A DNA stretch of 64,000 nucleotides, taken from NCBI RefSeq assembly GCF_016918505.1, contig NZ_JAFFPZ010000006.1, positions 1 to 64,000 on the forward strand. The letters are read 5' to 3'. Shown piece after piece: positions 26,698 through 35,893 of this stretch; within the stretch, counting starts at the first letter, position 1, and each line of letters starts with the position of its first letter. A program made the position numbers and the translations under genes. The stretch is from Desulforhopalus vacuolatus (lineage in GTDB: Bacteria > Desulfobacterota > Desulfobulbia > Desulfobulbales > Desulfocapsaceae). The notes under the pieces were generated by a model. It was not told the DNA's origin and ran no database searches. It saw only the letters and a program-made list of their open reading frames with translations.

Positions 26698-27480
26698 ATG
26701 AAAAAAATTGCTGTATTTCTCTGTTGTTTCTTCCTTGCCCTCAGTTTTACCACGACATCTTTCGCCAAAGAGTGGAAGAAGGTACGGGTTGCCGTGGAAG
26801 GTGCCTATCCGCCATTCAGCTATATTGAGCCGGATGGCAGCATTAAGGGCTTTGATATTGACATAGCCCACGCCCTCGGCCAGGCCATGGGGGTTGAGAT
26901 TGTCCTTGTACAGCAGAACTGGGATGGCATGATCCCCGGCCTGCTCGCCCGTAAATATGATGCCATTATCGCCTCTATGTCGATTACCGAAGAGCGTCGC
27001 AAGAAGGTCGGTTTCACTGATAAATATTACCAGACCCCGGTAAAATTTATAGCGAAGAAGGGAGCATATTCCAATTTCACTGAGAATGATCTCAGGGGAA
27101 AAACCATCGGCGTGCAGCGGGAGACTATTCACGATAAATATCTCACCGCCAAATATGGCAAAGATGTGAAGATCAAGCGTTACGGCAATCTCGACGAGGC
27201 CTACCTTGATATCACTGCCGGTCGTCTTGACCTGATTATCGCCGACAGCGCGGCGCTCTACACAGGCTTCCTCACCAAAGAGAATGGCAACGAGTATGAA
27301 TTCGTCGGTCCCGATATGCTGGACGAGAAGTGGTTTGGTGAAGGTGTGGGGATTGAAGTGCGGAAAAAAGATACGAAACTCGCCGAGATGTTCAATAAAG
27401 CGATTCAGACCATCCGCGCCAATGGTGAGTATAAAAAGATTCAGGATACATACTTCAACTTTGATGTTTACGGGAAATAA
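26698..27480 (+). CDS. Polar amino acid ABC transporter, periplasmic binding protein
   Basis: A 260-residue family 3 solute-binding protein. The signal peptide MKKIAVFLCCFFLALSFTTT is followed by SFAKEWKK and then the mature start VRVAVEGAYPPFSYIEPDGS. KGFDIDIAHALGQAMG, MSITEERRKKVGFTDKYY and the C-terminal IRANGEYKKIQDTYF are typical of HisJ/ArgT-like proteins for basic amino acids. AGGAG precedes the ATG. Two stem-loops in the 117-bp gap to the permease probably help set the usual excess of binding protein. Confidence 0.92.
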   Translation: MKKIAVFLCCFFLALSFTTTSFAKEWKKVRVAVEGAYPPFSYIEPDGSIKGFDIDIAHALGQAMGVEIVLVQQNWDGMIPGLLARKYDAIIASMSITEERRKKVGFTDKYYQTPVKFIAKKGAYSNFTENDLRGKTIGVQRETIHDKYLTAKYGKDVKIKRYGNLDEAYLDITAGRLDLIIADSAALYTGFLTKENGNEYEFVGPDMLDEKWFGEGVGIEVRKKDTKLAEMFNKAIQTIRANGEYKKIQDTYFNFDVYGK

Positions 27481-27503
27481 GACGTTGGAATTCCGTCGTT
27501 GCG

Positions 27504-27565
27504 CTGCCGCCGGGTCACAGGACGCTGACGGCAGTTCTTCTTCTCGCAGGTTGCCCTGCGGGAAG
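27504..27565 (+). promoter_or_regulatory. Two intercistronic stem-loops after the binding-protein gene
   Basis: Stem 1: CTGCCG (27504-27509) with CGGCAG (27529-27534). Stem 2: CTTCTCGCAGG with CCTGCGGGAAG (27540-27550 with 27555-27565), 11 bp with one G-T pair and a TTGC loop. The position between binding protein and permease suits mRNA stabilisation or partial attenuation. Confidence 0.55.
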
Positions 27566-27597
27566 TGTTCCCTTCGCTTTCCTTCCTTCCCTTGAAC

Positions 27598-28290
27598 ATG
27601 TTTACACTCTATGGCTACGGCCACACAATTCTTGCTGGTGCGGTGCTCACCCTTGAAGTCTGCTTCGCTTCCCTTGCGGCAGCTGTGCTGCTCGGCATGC
27701 TTGGCGCACTCGCGAAACTCTCGCCGCAGCCTTTTCTTTCGCTGCCGGCAAAGCTTTATACCACTGTAGTACGTGGTATTCCCGACCTCGTGCTGATGCT
27801 CATCGTTTTTTATGGCGGGCAGATGGCGGTAAACTCCATCGCCGAGAAGGTTGGTTATGAGGGGTATATCGACATTAATCCCTTCATCGCCGGTGTACTT
27901 ACCATCGGTTTTATTTTCGGTGCCTATATGACTGAAACCTTCCGAGGGGCCATTCTTGCCGTCAACCCTGGTCAGATGGAGGCAGGCCGCGCCTATGGGA
28001 TGACCGGTCTGCAGATTTTTTCCCGTATCCTCCTGCCGCAGATGATGCGCCACGCCCTGCCGGGATTTGGCAACAACTGGCTGGTGCTGACCAAGACGAC
28101 GGCCCTGGTCTCCATCATCGGACTCAACGACATGGTGCAGCGGGCGGCGCTTGCCTCGGGGGCGACCCACAAGCCCTTTGTGCTCTACGGGGCGGTGGCG
28201 ATCAACTACCTGTTGCTTACCAGCGCTTCCATCATCCTGCTAAAATATCTTGAAAAGAGATATTCTGCCGGATTCAGCAGGGAGTTGTAA
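27598..28290 (+). CDS. Polar amino acid ABC transporter, permease 1
   Basis: A 230-residue HisQ/ArtQ-like permease with five predicted membrane segments. The cytoplasmic coupling motif (EMEAGRAYGMTGLQIFSRILLPQ type) reads QMEAGRAYGMTGLQIFSRIL. The ATG at 27598 lacks a strong ribosome site; a GTG at 27565 abutting GGGAAG is an alternative. The stop is directly followed by the ATG of permease 2, so the two are translationally coupled. Confidence 0.88.
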   Translation: MFTLYGYGHTILAGAVLTLEVCFASLAAAVLLGMLGALAKLSPQPFLSLPAKLYTTVVRGIPDLVLMLIVFYGGQMAVNSIAEKVGYEGYIDINPFIAGVLTIGFIFGAYMTETFRGAILAVNPGQMEAGRAYGMTGLQIFSRILLPQMMRHALPGFGNNWLVLTKTTALVSIIGLNDMVQRAALASGATHKPFVLYGAVAINYLLLTSASIILLKYLEKRYSAGFSREL

Positions 28291-28995
28291 ATGGATTTTT
28301 CGATTATTCAGGAGAGCTGGCCGATCTATCTTGACGGCCTGATTACCACCGTCTGGCTTACCGTCGCCGCCCTCGTTATCGGCCTGCTGCTCGCCGTTCC
28401 CCTGGCGGTGATACGGGTACATGGCGGGGCGCTGGCTCAGGCTCCGATCCGTGCTTTTGTCTACTTCTTCCGCGGCACTCCCCTGTTGATTCAGATGTTT
28501 CTTATCTACTACGGTCTCGGGCAGTTTGAGTGGATGCAGCAGAGTGTACTCTGGTCGCTTTTCAGCGAGGCATGGTTCTGCGCCCTGCTGGCCTTTACAC
28601 TGAACACCTGTGCCTACACTGTGGAGATCATCCGCGGCGCAATTGTTGCAACCTCCCACGGAGAGATTGAGGCGGCCCGGGCCTGCGGTATGTCGCGCAT
28701 GCTGATGCTGCGGCGCATTATTCTGCCGAGTGCCTTTCGTCGGGCCCTGCCGGCCTACTCCAACGAGATAATCTTTATGCTCCACGGCACGGCTCTCGCC
28801 AGCACTGTCACTATCGTCGATATTACCGGCGCGGCGCGGATTATTCAATCTCGTTACTACAGTCCGTGGGAGGCTTTCCTCACTGCGGCACTGCTTTATA
28901 TGTGTCTCACCTTTACCATCGTCTTTTTCGTTCGCAGGCTGGAAAAACACTGGCAGGGACACCTGCTTCCCGAACGGGTGACGGATTTTGAATAA
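28291..28995 (+). CDS. Polar amino acid ABC transporter, permease 2
   Basis: A 234-residue HisM/ArtM-like permease. FFRGTPLLIQMFLIYYGLGQ and the coupling loop EIEAARACGMSRMLMLRRII are diagnostic of this family. The start codon immediately follows the stop of permease 1 (TAA ATG). With the ATPase and the binding protein it completes an importer most likely specific for basic or polar amino acids. Confidence 0.9.
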   Translation: MDFSIIQESWPIYLDGLITTVWLTVAALVIGLLLAVPLAVIRVHGGALAQAPIRAFVYFFRGTPLLIQMFLIYYGLGQFEWMQQSVLWSLFSEAWFCALLAFTLNTCAYTVEIIRGAIVATSHGEIEAARACGMSRMLMLRRIILPSAFRRALPAYSNEIIFMLHGTALASTVTIVDITGAARIIQSRYYSPWEAFLTAALLYMCLTFTIVFFVRRLEKHWQGHLLPERVTDFE

Positions 28996-29082
28996 GGCTG
29001 AAAAATGTCTCCCTGAGAAATTTTTTCGAGGGTTGAGGCAAATTCTGCATTTCATGGTATAAATAAAAGGAACTTAAAATAA

Positions 29083-29126
29083 GGGACCTTGAAACATTTT
29101 GTATTTCGTTCATATTCAAGGTGCCC
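29083..29126 (+). other. Hairpin with loop TTTCGTTCATAT
   Basis: GGG and CCTTGAA (29083-29093) pair with TTCAAGG and CCC (29115-29126). The loop includes TTTCGTTCATAT. Related hairpins with different stems but the same loop words lie at 59.93 and 60.21 kb. It lies upstream of the CMP-kinase-like gene. Confidence 0.45.
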
Positions 29127-29178
29127 ATAATTTTGGAACAAGGGATTCTGACCCGCAAATTTTATATGGAGAGCTCCC

Positions 29179-30021
29179 ATGGCAATTATAACCATCTCTC
29201 AGGGCACCTTCAGCCGGGGGCGTTATGTGGCAAAAAAACTGGCCAGACGCCTCGACTATCAATATCTTTCCCGCAATCTGCTGCTGGAGACGAGTAAGGA
29301 ATTTTCGGTGCCGATGAAGCGCCTGCAGCGGGCTATCCATGACGCGCCCTCCATGCTGGAACGATTCAGCAGTGAAAAAGATCACTATCTGAGCCTTTAC
29401 CGTGCTGTCTTCCTGCGTCACATGGTCAACGACAATATCGTTTACTGCGGTATGGCCGGTCATTTTCTCGTGCCGAATATCCGCCATGTCTGCAAGGTTC
29501 GGGTGATCGCTGATCTCGAGAGCCGGATACACAAGAAGATGGAGGATGAAGGCATAAGCAATGAGCAGGCGCGTTATCTGATTCATAAAGATGACGATGC
29601 CCGCCGGCGCTGGAGTCTTGCCATTTTCAGTAAGGATACGTGGGACAGCACCCTCTATGATGTCTTCATCAATATTGATACCATCACCATTGACGATGCG
29701 GTGGAGATGCTTGCCGAGCTTATTGAGAGCGGCGCGTTTGACGGCAGTGAGCAGTCGCGGGAGAAGGTGAAGAAACACTCCATCCTCGCTTCGGTTCTTG
29801 CTGATCTGATTGGCGCTGCACCGAAGGTTTCTGCCTTCATTGACGATGACGTGCTGGTGCTGCAGCATCTCGAAGGTTATCCCATGGGCAGGAATGATCG
29901 CCGGGCAGAGCTGCGGACGAAGTATCTGGAGCTCTATCCCGATTTGAAGGATGTTGAGTTCAGGAGTGAATCTCATGACAATCGGGAACATGGCAATGCC
30001 ATCTATACCCTTGACCTTTGA
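29179..30021 (+). CDS. Cytidylate kinase-like family protein
   Basis: A 280-residue protein of the Cytidylate_kin_2 family. The N-terminal nucleotide-binding loop reads ISQGTFSRGRYVAKKLARRL, a variant without the standard GKS/T lysine. YCGMAGHFLVPNIRHVCKVRVIADLESRI and DDDARRRWSLAIFSKDTWDS correspond to the family core. About 70 extra C-terminal residues (after VKKHSILASVLADLIGAAPKV) are of unknown role. Phosphorylation of CMP is possible but not shown for this family. Monocistronic, followed by a terminator. Confidence 0.75.
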   Translation: MAIITISQGTFSRGRYVAKKLARRLDYQYLSRNLLLETSKEFSVPMKRLQRAIHDAPSMLERFSSEKDHYLSLYRAVFLRHMVNDNIVYCGMAGHFLVPNIRHVCKVRVIADLESRIHKKMEDEGISNEQARYLIHKDDDARRRWSLAIFSKDTWDSTLYDVFINIDTITIDDAVEMLAELIESGAFDGSEQSREKVKKHSILASVLADLIGAAPKVSAFIDDDVLVLQHLEGYPMGRNDRRAELRTKYLELYPDLKDVEFRSESHDNREHGNAIYTLDL

Positions 30022-30064
30022 ACAGGTTCGAAGCAGGAAAAACTAAAGGGACACTCGAAAAATT

Positions 30065-30105
30065 AAAGGGACACTCCAGACTTCTCGTCCGGGTGTCCCT
30101 TTTTT
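30065..30105 (+). terminator. Intrinsic terminator after the CMP-kinase-like gene
   Basis: AAAGGGACAC (30065-30074) pairs with GTGTCCCTTT (30093-30102), with T run to 30105. The left arm word TAAAGGGACACTC is duplicated 20 bp upstream (30044-30056). Confidence 0.85.
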
Positions 30106-30127
30106 GTTACAGAAAAGATGTTCAGTT

Positions 30128-30586
30128 TTACTGAATTGCTTCACCCCGGGAGGTGAAGGAGATACCGAGCATGGACTGAGTCCCGATCATCACACTCTCG
30201 ACAATCGGCGGGTTTATCGGTTTGTCTGCCTGCCACTTGACAATAAAGTTGGCACCGGAACCGCCGGTGTTGTCATCCTGTCCGACGACGTAACGGGCAG
30301 ATCCGAGCGGGCCGAGCTGCACCGGAGTTTTGACAAATTGACGCAGCAGTTCTCCCTCGGTGTGGTAATAGGTGACGCTGGTAATGACCATCTCCGATGC
30401 CGGGTCTATATTGCGGATGGAGAGGGTGACGGAGAGGGCCAGAGGGTGCTCCCGATTGCCGAAATAGATATGTGAATAGGCAGGGACGTAAATCGTCTGC
30501 CCGACGCTCTTCTCCGCAGAGGCAGAAAGCTCGGCACAGAACAGCAGAGAGAAGACTGTCAGCAGAGACAGCAGCGGGTGACTCAT
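30128..30586 (-). CDS. DUF3124 periplasmic protein
   Basis: A 152-residue exported protein. Its signal peptide (LLSLLTVFSLLFCAELSASA) is followed by a DUF3124 domain with IYVPAYSHIYFGNREHPLAL, SIRNID and GGSGANFIVKWQA. The function of DUF3124 is unknown. Its start overlaps the stop of the ferritin-like gene by four bases (ATGA), so the two genes are translationally coupled and probably act together in stress or metal handling; that link is inference. Confidence 0.8.
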   Translation of the reverse strand: MSHPLLSLLTVFSLLFCAELSASAEKSVGQTIYVPAYSHIYFGNREHPLALSVTLSIRNIDPASEMVITSVTYYHTEGELLRQFVKTPVQLGPLGSARYVVGQDDNTGGSGANFIVKWQADKPINPPIVESVMIGTQSMLGISFTSRGEAIQ

Positions 30587-31059
30587 TGGTCTCCACCGAG
30601 ATCGCGGCGCATCTTCTCAAGGATTGTGATATGTCCTTCCTCCTCAGCAACGATTTTTTGCAGGTCCGTCTTTACCTCCCTGTCTTCAACGAGGGAGAAA
30701 ATGAATTGGTAGAGAGTGATGGTTTCTTTCTCCTGAAGTATGGCAAAGTTCACTGCATCAAGGGGGTCGGTAATCTCCTCAAGTTCTTTTTCCTCGACGG
30801 GAAAGTGACTCTCACGGATGATTTTCTGCAGCATCTCCCGCCCCATTGTATTGAGCTCCTGCTGGCTTTTGCTCTGCTCAGGCTTTTCCAGCATGAGTTG
30901 GGCAAACCAGTTGGCATGGAGGCCTTCCTGCTGTGCCATCCAGGTATAGAGTTCTCTGAGTTTGGGAAGAGAGGTCTTGATTGCGGCCTTTTCGTACTCT
31001 TTTTCGCCGTTTTTTTCCACCTGGATGGCGATGTTATAAATGTCTGCTATGGTGAACAT
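30583..31059 (-). CDS. Ferritin-like/rubrerythrin-related protein
   Basis: A 158-residue all-helical protein of the ferritin-like superfamily. Candidate diiron ligands: VEKNGEKEYEKAA (helix 1), AQQEGLHANW (helix 2, Glu and His), FAILQEKETITLY (helix 3) and IVAEEEGHITIL (helix 4). No rubredoxin domain follows, so this is an erythrin-only form. Such proteins deal with peroxide or iron in anaerobes. First gene of a two-gene operon with DUF3124. Confidence 0.8.
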   Translation of the reverse strand: MFTIADIYNIAIQVEKNGEKEYEKAAIKTSLPKLRELYTWMAQQEGLHANWFAQLMLEKPEQSKSQQELNTMGREMLQKIIRESHFPVEEKELEEITDPLDAVNFAILQEKETITLYQFIFSLVEDREVKTDLQKIVAEEEGHITILEKMRRDLGGDQ

Positions 31060-31475
31060 GGTGAAATCCTCGGTGTCACGGAACGTTACAGAGGGGATCT
31101 CTTCAGTTCTGTGACGGATGAAATTTGAACTCGTACGCTATCTCTGACTGGAATCCGGGGGACTGCAATGAATCCTTGATAAGTTCTGATAAACGAAGTG
31201 CCCGCAGTTGATGTGAATAATTTTCAGGGATAAAGAAATATGATTGCCGGACTTCCGATAATTTTGTGGTCAAAGTGCCACATACCTGAATGCAGTATAA
31301 GAGAGGGTGAGAATTTTTTCTATGTAATCTTATGTGAAATTGTAAAAATACGAATTCACAGGGAAAACTGCCAGTGACGTGGTTTGTACCAAAATGGTAT
31401 TACCTCTTTTGTTCATAAAAAGAGTTCATTTCCTGCGCTCAATTCCTGCGCTCAAACTCAAAAAATGGAGCTGAT
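31060..31475. other. Intergenic region with a 13-bp tandem duplication
   Basis: No gene is seen. It holds divergent promoter space between the ferritin-like gene and the glycosidase-like gene. TTCCTGCGCTCAA is exactly repeated in tandem at 31430-31442 and 31443-31455, just before the ribosome site of the latter. A solo repeat-like end (AATGGTATTA) lies near 31394. Confidence 0.5.
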
Positions 31476-33812
31476 ATGCCGGCACTGTATTTTCTGGTTT
31501 TTCTCTCTTTTTTCCTCTCTACACCACCTCTTTTGGCCTCCTCGACCGGAATGTACGGGGTGAACAGGAGTGTGCCTGAGCTGGAACAATACGGGGTGAA
31601 ACGGGTGTGGATGACACCTGACCATCAGCGGATCTCCGCTGAGACCGCTCTGAACCGACAGGTCTTTCTTACTCTTAATGTTTTCGGTGGCAGTGGCGGC
31701 TGGCGGGAGTTTCCCGATGCTGTGCCGGTGCTGGCCGATGGCACTCTGATGCCGGCAAAATTTGGTGGTATCTGTCCGAGTCACGAGGGATGGCGGCGGC
31801 AGCGCCTTGAACTGCTCCGCAGATGGGTGGGAGACTATGGCGGCAGGGGTGGCATATCCGGTATCTGGCTTGATTTCATCCGTTATCCCGGTCACTGGGA
31901 GGAGAAGGATCCGCAGCTCTTTGATACCTGCTGGTGTGATCGCTGCCTCACGCGATTCCAGAAGGAGAGCGGGGTGACACTGCCAGCGAAGCTGCAGGGG
32001 ACGGCAGCAAAATCAGCCTGGATAAAGGCCAACGCTGCAAAACAGTGGTACGCCTGGAAGCAGGGGGTGATCCTCTCTTTTGTCACAGAGGCGAAACAGA
32101 TCCTTCACTCAGGCAGCAAGCCGCTGCAGCTCGGTCTTTTTCTTGTGCCGTGGCGCATGTCTGATTTCAACGGGGCAGTCATCACTCTCCTTGGGCAGAA
32201 TGCAGCTCAACTCGCTGCAGAGGCCGATGTTCTCTCACCGATGACGTATCACCGCATGTGCGGCAGAAGTGAACCCTGGATCGGAGACGTTACCAGATAT
32301 TTCAAAGAAATTGCCGCCGATGCGGGTGCCGAGGTATGGCCGATTCTGCAGGCGGAGGAGATGATGCCCGATGGCTTCAACGATGCGGTTTCCGAGGCAG
32401 AGCAGGGGGGAGCTGACGGCCTGATGATCTATTCTCTGCGTACCATGCAGCCGTGGGAATGGCCGATATTTAGTGGCTTTTCCCCGCAGAAGAATCTCCT
32501 TGGAGAGTTGTCTCCGGGAGAAGGACAGGTCACCCTGCAGGGACCGCTGGAGCAGTGTTTTCCCGGGACGAAATTCCTCTTTGCGGCTGACTTTTTCCGC
32601 GACAACCGCAATGACCCCACCGCCTATCCGGAAGTGGAACTGTGGGGAGAGCGGTATCGTCTCAACACTCATCGTCTTGCGGGTCAATGGCAGCGGGTCA
32701 AGGTGCTGGTCTCCTGTCCAGAGGAGAATCACGACTCCTCTTTCAAATTTCTCAATCGTTACTCCTCCACGCCATTTTCCATGCGCCGGACGACCATGAG
32801 GCCGTGGGTAGAGGAAAAAGGGACGTTGCGTCCGGTGGCCACCAGTTCATTTTTCCCGCTTGGCAGTTACGGCGGTAAGGTGCAAAATCTTCCGGCCATG
32901 CAGAAACTGGGACTGAACACCGCCATCGTGGGGCTGAATCGCGCCGGTGTGGAGAAGTGTCTTGAGCTGGGGATGAACTGCACCTTCAGTGTGCCTCGCG
33001 ACCCTCAGCAGCTCATTTCCGTTCTCAACGAGAATGAAGCGTTACTCAAACAGGGACAGTTCTCCTTTTATGTCAATGATGAGCCTTCTTTGCACGGTGT
33101 CCCCTCGTGGAAAACGGAGGATATTCAGCGTCTTCTCAAGGCTCGATTTCCAGATTTCCCGACCATGATGGCGGTGGTTCGGCCGCAGACCGTACCTTTC
33201 TACAATAACGGTGCCGACTTTTTTATGCTGGATCAGTATCCAGTGCCGGATATGCCGATGACCTGGCTGCCGGATTCCATGGATATTGCTGCAGAGCATG
33301 TCGGACGCACTCGTCTTATGTCGGTAATTCAAGCCTTTGGGGGCGGGAAAAATGCTCTTTCGGGCTGGCCGCGCCTGCCCACTGCGGCAGAGATGTATGA
33401 CCTTGCCATGCTTTCTGTTATTCATGGCAGTCGGGGAATCTGGTTCTTTACCTGGGATCAGATCAACAGAACCCCGCAGGGAAAGAAAGACTTTGCCCGG
33501 GTGGTACAGAGGCTGGCAGTGTTGAAGCCCTGGCTGCAGGCGACAGAGAATACGCGTCCGGAGGTGTGTATGACCTCGCCCTACTCAAAAGACGCGGCGG
33601 GAAATCCTGCGGTGCATTGTGCGCTGAAAGGGTCCGGGGAGGGCCGGATGTTGATCTGTGCAAATACCCTGCGTTATGGAGTCCGTGCGAATGTTGCTGT
33701 AGAGGGCACGTGGCGGGAGCTTTTTTCACAGGAAAAGTTCAGCGCCGGGGAGGGGCAGCTCGATCTCCCCTTTGCTGCTTTGGAGGTTCGAACGCTGGTG
33801 GAAAAGAGATGA
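31476..33812 (+). CDS. Large secreted protein with two glycosidase-like barrel domains
   Basis: A 778-residue exported protein. The signal peptide (ALYFLVFLSFFLSTPPLLAS) is followed by a TIM-barrel-like domain (residues about 25-340) with SGIWLDFIRYPGHWEE, WCDRCLTRF and VLSPMTYHRMCG, resembling uncharacterised glycosyl-hydrolase-like families. A beta-rich segment (about 345-440) separates it from a second barrel-like region with FYVNDEPSLHGVP, DFFMLDQYPVPDMP and GSRGIWFFTWDQ. Acidic residues in WLDF and NDEP are candidate catalytic groups. It might cleave or bind a polysaccharide at the cell surface. No carbohydrate genes are adjacent. GGAG precedes the ATG. Family assignment is tentative. 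Confidence 0.6.
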   Translation: MPALYFLVFLSFFLSTPPLLASSTGMYGVNRSVPELEQYGVKRVWMTPDHQRISAETALNRQVFLTLNVFGGSGGWREFPDAVPVLADGTLMPAKFGGICPSHEGWRRQRLELLRRWVGDYGGRGGISGIWLDFIRYPGHWEEKDPQLFDTCWCDRCLTRFQKESGVTLPAKLQGTAAKSAWIKANAAKQWYAWKQGVILSFVTEAKQILHSGSKPLQLGLFLVPWRMSDFNGAVITLLGQNAAQLAAEADVLSPMTYHRMCGRSEPWIGDVTRYFKEIAADAGAEVWPILQAEEMMPDGFNDAVSEAEQGGADGLMIYSLRTMQPWEWPIFSGFSPQKNLLGELSPGEGQVTLQGPLEQCFPGTKFLFAADFFRDNRNDPTAYPEVELWGERYRLNTHRLAGQWQRVKVLVSCPEENHDSSFKFLNRYSSTPFSMRRTTMRPWVEEKGTLRPVATSSFFPLGSYGGKVQNLPAMQKLGLNTAIVGLNRAGVEKCLELGMNCTFSVPRDPQQLISVLNENEALLKQGQFSFYVNDEPSLHGVPSWKTEDIQRLLKARFPDFPTMMAVVRPQTVPFYNNGADFFMLDQYPVPDMPMTWLPDSMDIAAEHVGRTRLMSVIQAFGGGKNALSGWPRLPTAAEMYDLAMLSVIHGSRGIWFFTWDQINRTPQGKKDFARVVQRLAVLKPWLQATENTRPEVCMTSPYSKDAAGNPAVHCALKGSGEGRMLICANTLRYGVRANVAVEGTWRELFSQEKFSAGEGQLDLPFAALEVRTLVEKR

Positions 33813-33817
33813 GGTTT

Positions 33818-34152
33818 GATACCATTTACATTTTGTATTGACCAGAGAACGCAACTGCGTGGAAATTTTTTTGGGCTATTACAAATGGATAAACAGGATG
33901 TAAAACGAGCATAACTTAATAGAAATGGTCTAATCATACGAAAAAGGGCATTTTTTATAAAAGCGTAACTTCTTAAAGTTTTTTGCCTTTATTCGCATGT
34001 TTAGAGCTTTCCTTTGGCAAAAAGTTTTTCGCTGTTCCGTCTTTTGCTTTTCCCTTTCTCCCGTCTCCTTTCTCCCATCCCCCTGCCTTTGAATTCGCCA
34101 ATAGAAAGTGAAAATGGCATTTAGTACGGTTACAACTTAATAGAAATGGTTA
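33818..34152. repeat. Interspersed repeat, long composite copy (reverse sense)
   Basis: It starts ATACCATTTACATTTTG with CCAGAGAACGC. It passes through an internal end (ACTTAATAGAAATGG, about 33930), then the reversed purine-rich block, and ends ACTTAATAGAAATGG near 34150. It is the mirror image of the copy at 45.15-45.50 kb and lies between convergent genes, beginning six bases after the stop of the glycosidase-like gene. Confidence 0.85.
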
Positions 34153-34174
34153 TTGCCCCCTTCAGGCATAATAT

Positions 34175-35056
34175 TCAAGGTTTTACTTGAATTCCAAGGG
34201 TACTGAAAATCTCAGCAGGGTTGTTGCCGAGTTGTATAAGCTGGCCGACGGAAACCGGCTGTTTGGGCCTGATAAGAATGGTGATACGCTGCGGATTGTT
34301 TATGAACGCCTGTACAGCAATGGTAAGGTCCCTGACCTGGGGAGAATCGCCCAGCATGGCCATATTTTGCGCAGTGTCATTCTTGAGTTTTTCTTTCAGG
34401 TCCTCAACAGAAATATTCTGTTTTTTTGCCTCGGCATTGAAGAGACGGGTCATTAACCCATCATCAATAAAGGTCCAGGATGCCTGCTTCACCGTAATTG
34501 CCATGCTGCTGAAGAGGAAGGCTCCGGAATTGATGTTCTCTTTGTCCAGTAGCAGATTTCCAAACTGTGCCTTAAACACATAACTGCCGATTCCTTTCAT
34601 CTGCCCACCGAGTTCCTCGACATTAAGAGCCTTTTTCTGGTGGTCATAAGTATACGAACCGATTACATCTGCCAGCGGCAATTTTTTGTAGCCAAGTTCT
34701 TTTAATTTCTCGTTTACCTCTGCATTGTCTCCGCCTGTTTTAACGCCGATGAGTTTCAGAGTGGCATGGGCGGGTATCTCATTTTTACGGTCAAAGTTGG
34801 TGAGAATGGCTTTCTCAACAGTGGTGGTTTCATTTTGAGGAGTAGTCAGGGTTATATCAAAGAGGGTCCCATCGCTGGTGAAGGGGCTGATATCTACAGA
34901 TTTGTACGTTGCTTTTACACCTGTCTGGTCCTCCATTTTGACGATGGCAGAATCTACTTCCTTTGCTGCTTTTGAATTAAGCCATGCCTTGCCACCAAAC
35001 CAGGCGACCGCTGCTATAATCACTATACCTGCGATTACTGCTCTCTTTTTGTTCAT
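34175..35056 (-). CDS. Membrane-anchored periplasmic protein of unknown function
   Basis: A 293-residue protein with one N-terminal membrane anchor (KKRAVIAGIVIIAAVAWFGG) and a predicted periplasmic domain rich in beta strands, then helical near the end. The layout recalls DUF945/YdgA-like or AsmA-like proteins, but no diagnostic motif was found, so the family is left open. AAGGA precedes the ATG. Monocistronic; a long composite repeat lies after its stop. Confidence 0.65.
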   Translation of the reverse strand: MNKKRAVIAGIVIIAAVAWFGGKAWLNSKAAKEVDSAIVKMEDQTGVKATYKSVDISPFTSDGTLFDITLTTPQNETTTVEKAILTNFDRKNEIPAHATLKLIGVKTGGDNAEVNEKLKELGYKKLPLADVIGSYTYDHQKKALNVEELGGQMKGIGSYVFKAQFGNLLLDKENINSGAFLFSSMAITVKQASWTFIDDGLMTRLFNAEAKKQNISVEDLKEKLKNDTAQNMAMLGDSPQVRDLTIAVQAFINNPQRITILIRPKQPVSVGQLIQLGNNPAEIFSTLGIQVKP

Positions 35057-35313
35057 TTTTTTTCCTTATCAAAATATGAATTTTACATAGAGACATCCAA
35101 TATGTCCTTTTTAAGAAAATACAAAATAATACAAATATTTTTGGCGGACTCCTCCTTTTTTCGATATTTTTCGAAACGTTGATTCTTCTTCCTCAATAAT
35201 CGGGTGAGAAAAGTACAGGGGGGCTCGTTTTAAGACAGCATTTTCAGCTGTGCACAATCACAAGGAACCATAAAATATAAGCGAAGAAAAGAAAAATTAT
35301 CTTATCTCTTTGA

Positions 35314-35612
35314 AGGAAAACGAGATCCCAATCGAAAATTGTACACCAGGAAGTCGAGAGGTTATACCGTGAGAATGGAAAACTGAAAAATGAAACCCGA
35401 CTGGTTGAAAAAAAGTCCAAACTGATTGATGAAAATAAACTGCTGCTCAGTAAGCGGACTCAGGGCCTGACGCGAAAAATATGGAATTCTCCCAATAACC
35501 TGGCGCGTACTGCGACCCGTAAGCTTCTTCGAAAAAGAGCCTGCCAGGTCTTTTTTTATGATTTTTCAGAGGGTTACCAAGCTGTTATCTACCAGAAAAC
35601 CGTGCAAAAATA
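35314..35612 (+). pseudogene. Possible gene relic, coiled-coil-like fragment
   Basis: A 98-codon open stretch without an in-frame ATG or GTG start. It translates to a charged helical piece (EVERLYRENGKLKNETRLVE, then KSKLIDENKLLLSKRTQGL) followed by ARTATRKLLRKRACQVFFYD and a TAG stop. An overlapping frame just upstream (KYKRRKEKLSYLFEGKRDPN) could be its detached N-terminal part. Base composition looks like decayed coding sequence. The original function is unknown. Confidence 0.35.
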
Positions 35613-35893
35613 GCCAGATGAGAATGCTCCAGCAATGTCCCACGTAGAGACAAGGCATGCCTTGTCTGACAACCTTGACCGTAACGGCAAGCAGAATTAT
35701 TCTTTGATACGGTAATGGAGACAGCACCGGGTTCAGCTGGTCTTGCAAGGAGCCAATAGAGATACGGAGTCTTCATTCCGAAAGTTGAGTGGAGAAGTTA
35801 AAAAGCACGTAAAATAAAGTGGATACCTGTGCAGGCTCTGCTGAATATTGTTATGATATGTAAAATATGTTATAAAAAACGCATTTTAGAGCA
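35613..35893. repeat. Isolated palindrome copy in a gene-free stretch
   Basis: A perfect 20-bp palindrome (core GACAAGGCATGCCTTGTC) lies at 35648-35667. It is the third copy of the palindrome also found at 3.03 and 41.78 kb, but without their flanking module. Nothing else is recognised between it and repeat B at 35.89 kb. Confidence 0.7.

Noticed and set aside
35648-35667. Phage or plasmid recombination site at the palindrome
   Set aside because: The same palindrome occurs at two other places inside repeat modules and no integrase is present, so a repeat explanation is simpler.
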